DNA from: Pegea sp. RAD2-039 | Taxonomy: Eukaryota > Chordata > Thaliacea > Salpida > Salpidae | Direction of reading: 5' to 3' | Assembly (NCBI GenBank): GCA_034620365.1 | Contig: JAQGEQ010000064.1 | Span: 270,155-334,154 of the forward strand | Length of the DNA: 64,000 nucleotides | Shown here: piece by piece, positions 44,570 through 62,778 of the stretch | How positions within the stretch are numbered: position 1 is the stretch's first letter | Layout of the letters: each line of letters begins with the position of its first letter | Position numbers and translations under genes: made by a program | Notes under the pieces: generated by a model | The model's database searches: none | Seen by the model: the letters and a program-made list of their open reading frames with translations, nothing else | What the model was told of the DNA's origin: nothing

Positions 44570-44815
44570 CAACACTTCTAGCAGTTGGAGCCTCGTCACT
44601 GTACTCAGTGTCGTTCTGACAACTTCTGCGACGCCAGCTGCATCAGTCTGTTCGTGTTCATACTTTGTTGGCGTGGAAGTGAAGTTGCTGGCAACAACTG
44701 AAGAGCTGAACTAGAAGATTTCTGAAGTCTCGTAAGCAGTGGAATCCTGCTGCATGGGCAACAACATAACTTCTGCCCTGACTTACAACTTGGCCGTTCT
44801 CTGCTGGAGTAGACC
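44570..44815 (+). repeat. Rearranged SINE copy just past the rpS16 stop codon
   Basis: Contains SINE pieces in scrambled order: GACAACACTTCTAG, GTACTCAGTGTCGTTCTGAC, GCGACGCCAGCTGCATCAG, TTGTTGGCGTGGAA, then again AGTCTCGTAAGCAG and TGGAATCCTGCTGCATGGGC. It lies about 95 bp beyond the rpS16 stop, probably in or near its 3'UTR. Confidence 0.65.
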
Positions 44816-44910
44816 ATTTCTAATAAAGGCTGTCTTTACATTAAAGTGGAAACTACATCAAATTTCAAGATATCATCTCATGAATTTATTGATAAACGAA
44901 CATAAATCGT

Positions 44911-46395
44911 TTAACGATAAGATTTTTGATATCTTGCACGAGCTCCAGGACCTCCAAACTTCTTGGACTCTTTGCGGCGAGGATCAGCAACCAACAAAGT
45001 TCTGTCGTATGCAATCAAGGTATCTTTGATTTCTTTTTTTGAAGCTTCATCGACAACTAAGAAATAAAATTTTTGTTGAAGTTTGTATAAGGTGCTAATA
45101 ATCATAGAATTATTTATTTAAATATAAAAATCAACTTACATTTTTGGTAGTAAGCGACCAAAGATTTAGCAAGAGCTTGACGAATAGCTGTAAAACACAA
45201 ATAAACATTTAAACAAATTTGAAATTTGTAGATTCAATGAAAATCACCATAAATTTGTGAGACTCGACCACCACCGTGGACCTTGATCCGGATATCAACA
45301 CCTTCAAATCGAGCAGCTCCTAACAGCAAAATTGGTTCTTGAAGCTTTAAAAGCAAAATAATTATCAAATAATAAAGATTTTTTTAATGAGATTACCTTG
45401 TATCTTAAAGTGGCTGGTTCAATCAGGTCTAGGGGTCTTCCGTTAACCTTAATAAGACCCTTTCCTCTTTTGCAATGGGCAACAGCTGTAGCAGTTTTCT
45501 ATAAAAAAGATAATAATTTATATTCATATAATTAAATTTATATTTTAATAATTAAAATTTATTAAATTGATAAGTAACCTCAAGATATTATCAAAATATA
45601 AAAGGAAAAATTATATAAAATTGAATATATATAAATATAAATTAAAGATTTTTCACATTTTAACATTATAAAAACACTTTTTCAGATTTATTTTACATAA
45701 ATAATAGAAAGTATAAATAAGTATTATTGCCTAATACATTGTCAAAATTACTTATTTATGTTTTATATATCATTTATATATTAGTATTTATATATTAAGT
45801 TATCTCATAAATAAAGTTATATTTCATAAGTTGCAATTCAAAAACTATTTTTATTAAAAACTAAATCATAAATACTATTAGAAAAACATCTAATTAATTA
45901 TGAGTCAAGACAACATAAAAATATAAGACACAGCATATTTTTATATATTATTTTAATATAAAAATAAATAATATAAAAATAATCTGAAAACTTGAGATGA
46001 TAAAATAGATTATTAACATTTAGAAATTTAATATTAAATATTAAGTAGCATCTCAACACAAATTATATCTAATTAACAGAATTATAAATAATTTAACTAA
46101 AAAATAAATTACAAAAGAATTTATCTAAAAATTTATTCTAAATTAAAAATAATAACTATATTAGATTTTTTGAGACAAAAAACTTAGAAAAAACATAAAA
46201 CTATTAATAAAATAGCTACAAGTTACAAAACATTTATACCAAAATCTAAATGTTTAAACAAATTAGTAACTCTAACATGAAAATGTAAAAAATACTCCAC
46301 AAAAATTATTTTAGCATTTTTTTTCTAATAAAATAAAATCTAATTACCTTTCTGCCATAAACCTGTACTGAAGGAGTTTTTACTTGTGTAGACAT
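44911..46395 (-). CDS. RpS16: Cytosolic small-subunit ribosomal protein S16 (uS9)
   Basis: A structural protein of the 40S head whose C-terminal tail reaches the P-site tRNA. Five exons: 46395-46348, 45498-45397, 45344-45248, 45187-45140, 45056-44911, giving 146 aa, exactly the metazoan length. Recognisable parts: [71 protein letters not shown], and the conserved C terminus [17 protein letters not shown]. The start ATG is the only one giving a normal N terminus. The first intron (849 nt) is extremely A+T-rich; the others are 52-83 nt (two of them) and 83 nt at most. No sign of a processed pseudogene. Confidence 0.97.
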
Positions 46396-48919
46396 CTTTA
46401 TAATATTCAGATAGTCAACTGCGTTTACGCACTAAAAACCAAAAGAGACTACCAAACCTAAGAGAACTAACATAGCAAATAGTGTTTCCAAATATTTTTT
46501 TTTAAATTTATTGTTCAAATTACTTAAATTTTAATTATTTAAACTCGGATAAAAATTTTTTTAGATAAACTTAATCATATGTTTTATTAATTGATTTAAT
46601 ATTATTTTATTAAATTAACTATCCAACTTCATAAGATATAAACATTTTAAATAAGAGATAAAGTGAATTTAAAAATAAGTTTACCTTCAGTATTAATCGT
46701 CAGATGTTATGAAATAATAATAAAAATAATAAAATAATAATTAATAATGGTAATTTTGATCTCTCATAAATTAATTTGGTAAATCAAAAGTTAAAAGTTT
46801 TTAAATTTTAGTTCATTCTAGTTCTTAATCTTCAGAAAATCTTCAAACTTAATGACTTTGAACGATAATTTTAGAATAGATAATTTTTAGCAAATAGAAA
46901 AGATAAATATAAAAGATTTATAACTTGAAGAAAAAAGAGAAATGAAAGAGAATAATAATAGAATAAATTAAAACTAAGCAAAATTAAGGTGTTAAGCAAT
47001 ATTACTTTCCAAAACTATCCGAGTTAGTTAGTTAAAAGAACTTTTCGCCGATGTTTTGCAACAGAGCTGTCGTGCTTCGATACTTCGATACTCCAAAATA
47101 GTGGGTCCACCGGAGCCGTCTCCGAAACACCGTAAATATCAAATATTGAGGTTTCATCTCTGATCCCACTGTACTTTATTAAAGCTTACAAAATACCAAT
47201 TTTCTTGGGTCAGTTTGTCTCTAGAATAATCGTCTACCCTAACTTGTAGCAGTTTGGAAAAAATATCCACAGCGTCAATATATTTCGTGAAGAAACGCAA
47301 AAAAGATAAGGATTCCACTGACACCTGGTAATCGCATTCATTGCAATCCAATTTGAAAAGAATCCATTTTATTCATATTGTATTTCAGTTTTTAGTGCAA
47401 ACAGATTAAAAAATATTTTTTGTCATATTTATCAAAATTGATGAAAATAATACATTAAAAAAATAACAAATTAAACTGAACCGAATTGAACCGAAAATTT
47501 ACTTTGAAAACATTTGCTTTATTTTATGCAGATTTAGAAATAAATTTTTAAATTTATTCTTCTCTTGTGTTTTCTGTAACTCTACTTCTACTGCTATCTT
47601 TAGCAATATAAAAAAATCAAATTATAAATTAGGCAATAATAAAAATAACGGTAGTCTTAATTAATTAATTAAATAACTTAGCTAACGAGATTCAAACGAC
47701 TTTTATAGATTCAAAATGAAATGTTAAATATAAGGTGCTATAAACCGATTAAGTATATTATCATTTAGTTATTTATATGTATTATTGTTATTTAAATATG
47801 TTATTACCTCTTAGCAACTTCTAAAAGTTTTATCATAAAAGCCTAAACAGCTTCATTTAAATACATCTGAGTAAAAAAAATCTCAGTTTATAAACTCTTT
47901 TTTAATATTTTCATAAATTTTAACGTCTTTAAAATGTGATATTTACATCTGTAGATTTCTGAGATTAGTCTGCTTTCAAATTAATTAATTCTAGTGCTTT
48001 CAAATGATGAATATTCTACATTTCATAGGTTAATTGTAATGATTATTGTTTCAAATATTAATTTGAACAATTTTTATAGCTTTTTATTCTACAATTATTG
48101 TGATTTAGTCATTGATTTGATGAAGTTGCCTGAGTAAAAAATAATAATTAATTATGTGCACTTTTTGCTAAAAGCCATAAGGCTCCGTAACATGGTAAAC
48201 GTCAATAGGTATAAACAGGAGAAAGTCGCTGCTATATGTACTATCTACGTTTTTTCTGTAAATATTTTCAAGACAATTTTCAATTAATTTTACTTAAACT
48301 GTTTAGTTATTTATATCAAATTATGTTATTAATAATCTTGTAGTATAACTCTAAATATTATACAATTGTAATTTAAAAAATATATTCCAATAAATTTTGA
48401 ATAAAATTAAAATATTTATAATAAATCTAATCATTTTAATTGACTTTTTTTAAATCTTGAAAATTTTGAAATAATCTGTTGTATGAAATTTAACAAATTA
48501 ATTTTTAGTAATTTGTGTTTTTATTGTTAGTAATACTATTTCAATTCGTTTTTAAGCAATGTTTTTTATTGAGATAAATTTTTATTGTATTTTCATTTTT
48601 ATTAACTTCTTATTTTATTATTTATTATTAATAATTTGCTTTTTATTATTTGTATTTATTTCAAACTTTTAAATTATTTTATAAAACTGTTTTGAAGTAT
48701 TAATTTTTAGTTTTAGCTTTATTCTAGATATTATTTGAAAATATTGAAAGTTTTATTTATTATAAATAATAATTGTTTTTTTATAAAAAAAAACTTTTTT
48801 GTTTGAAATCTTTATAAGAAAATTGAATTTATTGTTTACTTTCATTTTTTATTTTTAGTTAAATTTTATTTATATAATTTATCAATTAATTTCTGTAACC
48901 TTTATGACAAATAAGCTAG
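46396..48919. other. Intergenic DNA upstream of rpS16, with one less A+T-rich patch
   Basis: The rpS16 promoter should be at its left end. The patch 47030-47372 stands out by lower A+T content and is listed separately. The rest shows no exon or repeat. Confidence 0.4.
47154..47372 (-). other. Orphan open segment, exon or transposon relic
   Basis: A 72-codon open frame without an ATG, preceded by TGA. It begins IKWILFKLDCNECDYQVSVE and has a balanced, protein-like composition (SLSFLRFFTKYIDAVDIFSK, VRVDDYSRDKLTQENWYF). The CxxC in DCNECD could be half of a zinc site. The neighbouring GC-richer DNA (47040-47130) repeats CTTCGATACTTCGATACTCC. I recognise no family; a fragment of a retrotransposed gene or DNA transposon is possible. 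Confidence 0.25.
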
Positions 48920-49540
48920 ACCTTGACTCAGACTCAAACTGACCTTTTGTTTGTAACTGAGATTTATCTATCTGAACAAATTTTAATATTGATGCCTTCG
49001 TGGTATGATGCAATTAGATATGATTGCATTGATACTATAGAAAGTATCTGCTTGATCTATACCAGTTCAATATCAATTTATATATTTTCTCTTTTTCTAA
49101 ACAAAGTTTTGAAATTATTTGTGTCGACTGTTTGAACTTGAAATCTAAAATCAGATTCTCTTATATATCTCTCTTGAAAGATATTAAAATAGATCAATTG
49201 TTATCTGATATCTACAATGTTATTAGTAATACTACTAATTATCATTTTACTTTCTTTACTTGCTAGAATATTTGAAGCTTCCTAACATATATTGAACTAT
49301 TCTTCTATGTTCAGACGATTCTGTCCATGACAATTTTCTCAATTTTACAACAACTAATTCTCTAACTCAGTATATTAATGAACCCACTCATTCAAAAGGT
49401 CACAGTTTACATCTTTTATTCTTTAAAATCCCAGACAATTTTATCCAAATTCTGACCAATTCAAATGCTTGCTCCACTAAAAGCATCTCTCTACACAAAA
49501 AATCTAAAATTGAAAGTTTATTTTAAAATCTTTTTATTTT
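48920..49540 (+). mobile_element. LINE endonuclease (APE-type) remnant
   Basis: Fragments in shifting frames match the N-terminal endonuclease of CR1/L2-like ORF2: DLLFVTEIYLSEQI near 48940 (like DIIxITETWLS), SWYDAIRYDC, CVDCLNLKSKIRF near 49120-49150, and NSLTQYINEPTHSKGHSLHL near 49350-49410 (like LTQHVxxPTHxxGHTLDL). Several frameshifts and stops make it non-functional. It ends about 140 bp before the EDEM3 start codon, so it forms part of that gene's upstream region. Confidence 0.65.
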
Positions 49541-49678
49541 TTTCAGGATGTTTTGTAAGAAATTCAATATTATGAAAATATTGTAGTTGTTAATTTTAAT
49601 TTTTAATATATGTTTTTGTGATATACATTCAAGTTAAAAAACGAACAGTTTGTATATACATTTGAAAATTATCATTTA

Positions 49679-52600
49679 ATGGATGTAATGAGGTTGTATA
49701 TCCCACCAACCATTTGTTCCATTTTGTGCCTTATGTGTTCCTTATATATTTGTGGTATGGTCACTAAGATAGAACCAATGTCACAGACAGAACAGCTAGA
49801 ATTAAGGTACTAAAAAATGTTCCATCAAATTTTTAAATATCTATCTGATAACTTTAAAATTTTATTTTTAATTCGTTGAAATATTTCAAAGATTTTGAAA
49901 ATCAAAGAATTTGTTTTTTAGAAATAAAACGATGGAGATGTTTATGCACGCGTACACTTCTTACATGACTTATGCTTACCCCGCAGATGAGCTTATGCCA
50001 ATTGCTTGTGTTGGTCGTGTACGGGGAAAGACACCTTCTAGGGGTGATTTAGATGACGCTCTTGGAAAGTAAATCTTTCTTTTGAATATTTATTGATTAT
50101 TAACAGAAATTTCTTTCCAGTTTTTCACTCACTCTAATCGACTCTCTAGATACACTTGCAGTTCTAGGACTTTATGAAGAATTTGAAGATGCTTTAAGAA
50201 AAGTCCAAGATGACGTCACATTGGATTCAGATCTTGTAGTATCCGTGTTTGAAACAAATATTCGAGTTCTTGGGTTCGATTTCTACAAACTTATCACAAT
50301 TGATTTGAAACTTTTACATTTTAGGGGTTTATTAGGAGGTCATTCAACTGCTTTAGAGCTACAAAGAAAACGCGGTTTACTTCAATGGTATGATGGTTCG
50401 TTGCTACGAATGGCTGAAGATCTTGGCAACCGGTTGCTACCCGCTTTTAATACTTCATCAGGAATTCCTTTTAGTAGAGTAAGTAAAAACAAACAACTTC
50501 CTCTCAAATTTTTTACAAAATCTTTTTATCTTCTCATGTTTACTTTTTAGATCAATCTATCAAATAGCTCCTCACACAAGCCACGAAATAGAGACACGTG
50601 TACTGCATGCGCGGGAACGATGCTACTGGAAATGGCTGCTCTGTCTCGATTTACAGGTGACAACAAACAATTATTATTGGTGTTTACAACAAGCTGAATA
50701 TTCCGATTGTAAATCAGTTTGTTAAAAAGTTTTATTTTTTATTTTAATTTTAATTTGAAAAACATTTTTTTAAGGAAATCCAATTTATGAAGAAAAAGCC
50801 AAATTATCGATGGACTATTTGTGGTCGAGGAGACAGAGGTCGTCAGATTTAATGGGGACAGTTATCAGTGTTGACAACGGAGAGTGGATAAGGTAGAAGA
50901 CCAAGTTGTCTTTTTAGTGTTTCAAATATTTCAAGATTGATTTTTTTATAAATAGAAAAGAAAGCGGTGTTGGAGCTGGAATTGATTCATATTATGAATA
51001 TTTACTAAAAGCTTACATATTACTTGGAGATGAAACTTATTTAAACAGATTTAATATCCACTATCAAGTAAATATATTATTTAATCAGTAAATTAACTTT
51101 TATAAAACTACATCAAACAGGCAATCCAACAATACATTGCACAAGGTCCTTTGATGTTAGATGTTTTGATGCACAAACCAACTCAGCAAGCAAAACATTT
51201 TATTGATGCTTTATCAGCTTTTTGGCCTGGCTTACAAGTACTTTATGAGTTTATTTTAACATCAGAATCTGTCGTGTAGTTTCCTCATCAAGTAAAAAGC
51301 CCTTTTCCTCACTTTCTTCTTCTATTTTCTACTTCAGACTTCACAATTACCTTTTAATTGAATTGTAGGTGTTGAAAGGTGATATCAACTCTGCTGTTGA
51401 AACCCACGAACTTTTATATCAAGTTTTTAACAAACACAAGTTCCTTCCTGAAGCTTTTACGACCAGTTTTGATGTTTATTGGGGTCAGTACCCTTTAAGA
51501 CCAGAATTTGCCGAAAGTACTTATCATCTTTACAAAGTAAGATCGTTTAATATTAGAAGATGAAGATAATTTGAGGTGTTGACAGGCTACAAAGGACCCT
51601 TATTACCTGGAAGTTGGGAGAACTATTGTCGAGAATCTGCAATTACATGCTCGCGTTTCTTGTGGGTTTGCGGGTATCAAAGACATCCGGACTTTCAAAC
51701 ATGAAGATCGGATGGATTCCTACTTCCTGGCTGAGATGTTCAAATATCTGTTCTTGCTCTTTACTCCGGAAGACACAGCAGTTGGAGTGGATGTTGAGGA
51801 CTACATCTTCACTACTGAAGCTCATCTACTTCCTCTAAAACTCGGTTTGATGGGAGACAACCAGGAGGTAGTTGATGTCGATTTCCACCACTAGGTGTCA
51901 TTATTTACATCACAGAAGCGTCCAATCGAAGACGTGACGTCAGAGGAAGTGAATCGGGACTGTCCCAAACTTGAAACTAATGAGGAACTCCACCGGAAGT
52001 TTGCGGAAATCCGCGCGACCGTCAATATCGGTGACGTCACAATCCAACAAACTCCATCTTTAAAGTCAGTTGCTCCTTCTTGTTCTTCATCTTACATCTT
52101 TCAATTAAGGATTGATCTTTCCACATCGAAGATCATCGAACGTTTGAAAGGATCGCGTCGACTGGTTGCTAGGGAGTTTCAGCCTGACAACCAGCGTCAC
52201 ATCGAGCTTCTACAGCAGATGGGAATCATCATGAGTCGAATGGATGATGGAAGATTACAACTCTTCCAAAATCAAGACACAGCTACGAAATATGAAGATG
52301 CTGTTGTAAGTTGATCTCATCTGATCTTCTGCATCTCAATTGACCAATCACAGGAAGGAGTTTTGTTCATGCAAGAAATGTCGAAGCTGACAGAAGAGCG
52401 GAAGTCCTTGATCTCGTCTTCCGGCTACATCCATGTCCTCTCATCTCCGTATCTTGGAAATCTCGTCTTTGCTGCTAGTCTGGCCCAATTTGGTATGGAC
52501 CTAGGCAAGAATGGACCGGTCTGTTTGTCAATGTGGGCCACTAGTCGGTTTAATGATGGTTTGTTGCAGTTGAAGGGCACTTTAGTGGTCGCTGACCCCA

Positions 52601-54051
52601 AAAATGGATGTAGTGTCCTGAAGAATCCGGAGATTAAAGGGAAGATCGTGATCACTAGAAGAGGAGATTGCATGTTTGTCGAAAAAGCGAAATTGGTTGA
52701 AGAAAGAGGTGGAGTCGGTATGATTGTAGTTGGTAAGAGAGTCTTTAGATGAAGATCTGTAGATGAAGATCTGTAGATGAAGATCTGTAGATGAAGATCT
52801 GTAGATGAAGATCTGTAGATGAAGTTCTGTAGATGAAGATCTGTAGATGAAGATCTGTAGATGAAGATCTGTAGATGAAGATCTGTAGATGAAGATCTGT
52901 AGATGAAGTTCTGTAGATGAAGATCTGTAGATGAAGATCTGTAGATGAAGATCTGTAGATGAAGATCTGTAGATGAAGATCTGTAGATGAAGATCTGTAG
53001 ATGAGGATCTGTAGATGATGATCTGTAGATGAAGATCTGTAGATGAAGATCTGTAGATGAAGATCTGTAGATGAAGATCTGTAGATGAGGATCTGTAGAT
53101 GAGGATCTGTAGATGAAGATCTGTAGATGAAGATCTGTAGATGAAGATCTGTAGATGAAGATCTGTAGATGAAGATCTGTAGATGAGGATCTGTAGATGA
53201 TGATCTGTAGATGAAGATCTGTAGATGTAGATCTGTAGATGAAGATCTGTAGATGAAGATCTGTAGATGAAGATCTGTAGATGAAGATCTGTAGATGAGG
53301 ATCTGTAGATGAAGATCTGTAGATGAAGATCTGTAGATGAAGATCTGTAGATGAAGATCTGTAGATGAAGATCTGTAGATGAAGATCTGTAGATGAAGAT
53401 CTGTAGATGAAGATTTGTAGATGAAGATCTGTAGATGAAGATCTGTAGATGAAGATCTGTAGATGAAGATCTGTAGATGAAGATCTGTAGATGAAGATCT
53501 GTAGATGAAGATCTGTAGTTGAAGATCTGTAGATGATGATCTGTAGCTGAAGATCTGTAGATGAAGATCTGTAGATGAAGATCTGTAGATGAAGATCTGT
53601 AGATGATGATCTGTAGTTGAAGATCTGTAGATGAAGATCTGTAGATGAAGATCTGTAGTTGAAGATCTGTAGATGATGATCTGTAGCTGAAGATCTGTAG
53701 ATGAAGATCTGTAGATGAAGATCTGTAGATGATCTGTTGATGATGAGGATGTTTTTTTTTCAGATAATGTCTTCAACACTTCCTACAAGACGAGTGATGC
53801 TTTCGCGATGGCTGGTGATGGAGCAACGAAGGTAGAGATCGCTTCGATGTTCGTATTTTGGCGAGAAGGTGAAGAATTGATGAATTTGATGAAATCAGCG
53901 CAAGATGAAGTCCTTTCAGTCTCTCTTTCGACTTCTCATACATTTGATGGTGAAATCCTAAAATAATAAAAAGAAGATTTCTTTCAACAACTTTTTTGCA
54001 GCCAAATTAATTCGAGAATTTCAAAAAGAAACCGACAAAGACGAATTATAG
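49679..54051 (+). CDS. EDEM3: ER degradation-enhancing alpha-mannosidase-like protein 3
   Basis: Trims mannose from misfolded N-glycoproteins in the ER lumen and so commits them to ER-associated degradation. Fourteen exons: 49679-49806, 49922-50068, 50121-50273, 50325-50478, 50551-50656, 50775-50892, 50956-51067, 51121-51237, 51369-51536, 51586-51867, 51895-52305, 52354-52732, 53764-53949, 54002-54051; 836 aa. A hydrophobic signal sequence (about residues 5-28) is followed by the GH47 domain: [93 protein letters not shown]. The PA domain follows ([42 protein letters not shown]), which separates EDEM3 from EDEM1/2. The last exon ends KDEL, an ER retrieval signal. The acidic C-terminal tail of vertebrate EDEM3 is absent. 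A 48-nt stretch (52063-52110) inside exon 11 looks like a GT..AG mini-intron that is open if retained. Confidence 0.95.
52742..53750. repeat. 14-bp minisatellite in EDEM3 intron 12, about 70 copies
   Basis: Tandem AGATGAAGATCTGT units with occasional GAGGATC, GATGATC, GTTGAAG or CTGAAG variants. It begins within about 10 nt of the donor and stops about 20 nt before the acceptor, filling an intron that splits the PA-domain code. A 344-codon open frame on the minus strand is a product of the repeat: with a 14-bp unit and few stops, every 14 codons repeat. Confidence 0.95.
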
Positions 54052-54241
54052 AGTTTCGAGTGTGACGTCATCACCTAAACGGCTTTCTCGTCACACGCGA
54101 CTCGTCGTTACCATGACGACAAATTTAAGTTGATGCCTGAGTTATTAGATCTTAAATCAGAGCAACCTCTAAAGACTTTTGAAAGATCTGAACGAATACT
54201 GATTTCTTCAAAATTTTAAAGTTTTTATAAAAATCTAATTT

Positions 54242-54358
54242 TTACTCAAGTTTGAAAAACCTTTTGGAAAGTTCAATGAGACCTTCTTCACAATCTTCTT
54301 CTTTTGCCTTTAATAGCAGTGCCCCTGAAACATCTGTTTCATCGACTGCTTCTTGCAT
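54242..54358 (-). CDS. Small open frame of 38 codons, unrecognised
   Basis: A complete ATG-to-TAA frame on the minus strand starts MQEAVDETDVSGALLLKAKE, continues EDCEEGLIELSKRFF and ends KLE. It is acidic and amphipathic with protein-like composition, in a patch less A+T-rich than its flanks. An in-frame TGA lies just upstream of the ATG. It could be a micropeptide or the last exon of a gene whose other exons lie to the right, converging on EDEM3. No family was recognised. The plus strand also has a 36-codon Ser-rich frame here, which looks less natural. Confidence 0.25.
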   Translation of the reverse strand: MQEAVDETDVSGALLLKAKEEDCEEGLIELSKRFFKLE

Positions 54359-56016
54359 ATTTAGTCAAAATCATTTTCTATTTTAATATCTAGAAGATGC
54401 TGAAATCTCTTAACTGATTCTATCTTATTTATTTTATTCAATTATATTTGAAGCTTATTTAATAAAAGAATGAATAAATATTAAATATTTGTCGATTTAT
54501 AAATATTTTTACAATTTTCTAAATTATAGTAGATTATAATAATTTTTTTAATAAAGTTTGAATATTTGATAGAAATTATTTATTTTTTTATTTTAGGTTT
54601 AAATTGATTTTTGGGTAAACAATAATTTATATCAAAAGTAATTTCAGTTTGATGACTTTTTATAAATCGAAAGAAATCTGAATATTTCGTTGATAAAATT
54701 ATAAACTTTAACAGAATTGATTCATAAATTTGAAAAAAATTTGTTGAAAACTTCAAATAATTCCTTCGAAATCGGAAGAGATAAACGAGATTTTGTCAAA
54801 TTCTATAAAGTTATTGTTAAATAGATTCAAATTATAAATAATTATTAAATAGCTGATAAGCAATTCATAAAGTATAATATATATTCAATAATTAAAAATA
54901 AATTATATAAAATTCGATGTTAATATAATCACAAAAATGTTTTAATGATTTTAATCATAATTAGACAAATATTTCTGCTTATCAAAACACTTGAAAGTTA
55001 AACCTAATAATTGAATAATAAAAATTATATTCTTTTATAAATTTATAAATACTTTGATTAAAAAAATAATAATGTTAAAAGTAAAAATATTTAGATTATC
55101 AGTTTTTAAACATCTTTATTTCTGTGACCCAAAGTTTATATTTGAATCGCTAATTAAAATATTCAAATTATTTCTATAATATCAAAGTCACTAAGTTCCT
55201 TAAACAAAGAAAAAATCTTTAAACAAAACAAAGTTTTATTTATAATAAAAACTAATTCTACTTTTATCACTTGAAAACAGATCTTCAAATTTCAGTTTCG
55301 TTTTTATTCACTAATCAATTATCGGTCTTCTGATTTACATTTTAAAAAATTTGTTGAAATCCTTAAATAAGGAAATTGTGAAAAGTTAAAATCCGAAAAA
55401 AGAATTGTGCTTATAAAAAAGATCTCTCTTTTTCAAGTGTGATAAAAATAAGAAAAAAGCAAAAGTTTAAAGTTGATATATTTTCAGTACAAACTCGTTT
55501 TTAATCAGTTTGTTATTTATGTCAACAAGAATATTTGAAAATCAAAGTTTTTCGGACACTTTTATAAAAATTTCAGTAAAGAACTTCAATAAGAAGTTAG
55601 CTTATGATTGAATCTCATTAAATGATTATTTAAACAGCTTCAGTTTTATAATTTTTTATTTATTAATCATGAGATGAATATTTGAAGTAATTAGCAAAAG
55701 TTTAACATTCACTTAAATAAAAATATCTTAATGCTAGAGGTAGAAGAAGTAATTATTTCAAAGATTTATTGATAATAATGAAAGTTTAATTTTAATGAAA
55801 TATGTTGAATGAAAATCTTTTTATTGAGATTAATGTTCTCTAAGCAAGTTGAAAGTGAAACTTTCATTGATTTTCTAATTTACTTACAGCCTACAAAACT
55901 ACAATAGTTTTTGTAATAAGTGTAAAAATATTCAATTGTTAATCAATACACTGATATTTAATCTTATTCAAGTATCTTAAATGATCGAAGGTGAAAAAAA
56001 AGCTTTCTAATTTGAT
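54359..56016. other. A+T-rich DNA upstream of Pax6
   Basis: Expected to hold the Pax6 promoter and 5'UTR. No exon or repeat was recognised. Confidence 0.4.
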
Positions 56017-62207
<6,191 letters not shown>

Positions 62208-62778
62208 GAGGCTGCAAGTGATTTTTGTTCAATTGAAATCACAAAATGACTTGAAACAAGTTTTGCCTTTGTAAATATCAACATTTATTTAATTTGGAAT
62301 ATTTTGTTGTTTTATAGATATTAATTTATCGAAATAAATCGGTTTATTTAAAAGTTTTCAAATCATAAAATTTAGTCAATAAAATAATAAATTTAAAAAA
62401 TAATTATTATAAAAATTAATAAGAAATTTATTTTATTTCTCGTTTCGAACAAAGCGTTGATTATTTATTTTATTTTTTGTGTTTTTTATTGTCATCTGAG
62501 ATTTTTAGTGGTTTATTTTAGACAGAATATTTGGAGAAACCTCTCAATACATCTAGATTGTGATTAGCTTTCTAGTTGTTCTATTAAAACATTCAAATTA
62601 TTTACTCGAAATCTTTTTCAAAATTTATTTCTTTCACCACAGACTCTAAATTATTTGATCAAAAATTTCTTTAAAAGAAGCGACTTAAAGATTACTCCAC
62701 AAAAAAAAACACAGAATTTTAGAAACTTTTTCTAAATCTTCAAAACATTTTCTTGAATATTCAGTAAGCTGCTATCAA
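62208..62778. other. Intergenic DNA between converging Pax6 and eIF2D genes
   Basis: Contains the 3'UTRs of both genes. AATAAA-type strings follow the Pax6 stop (for example near 62332). No further exon was found. Confidence 0.45.

Noticed and set aside
52745..53779. A 344-codon open frame on the minus strand
   Set aside because: It translates the 14-bp EDEM3 minisatellite; the protein repeats every 14 residues and lies in an intron on the wrong strand.
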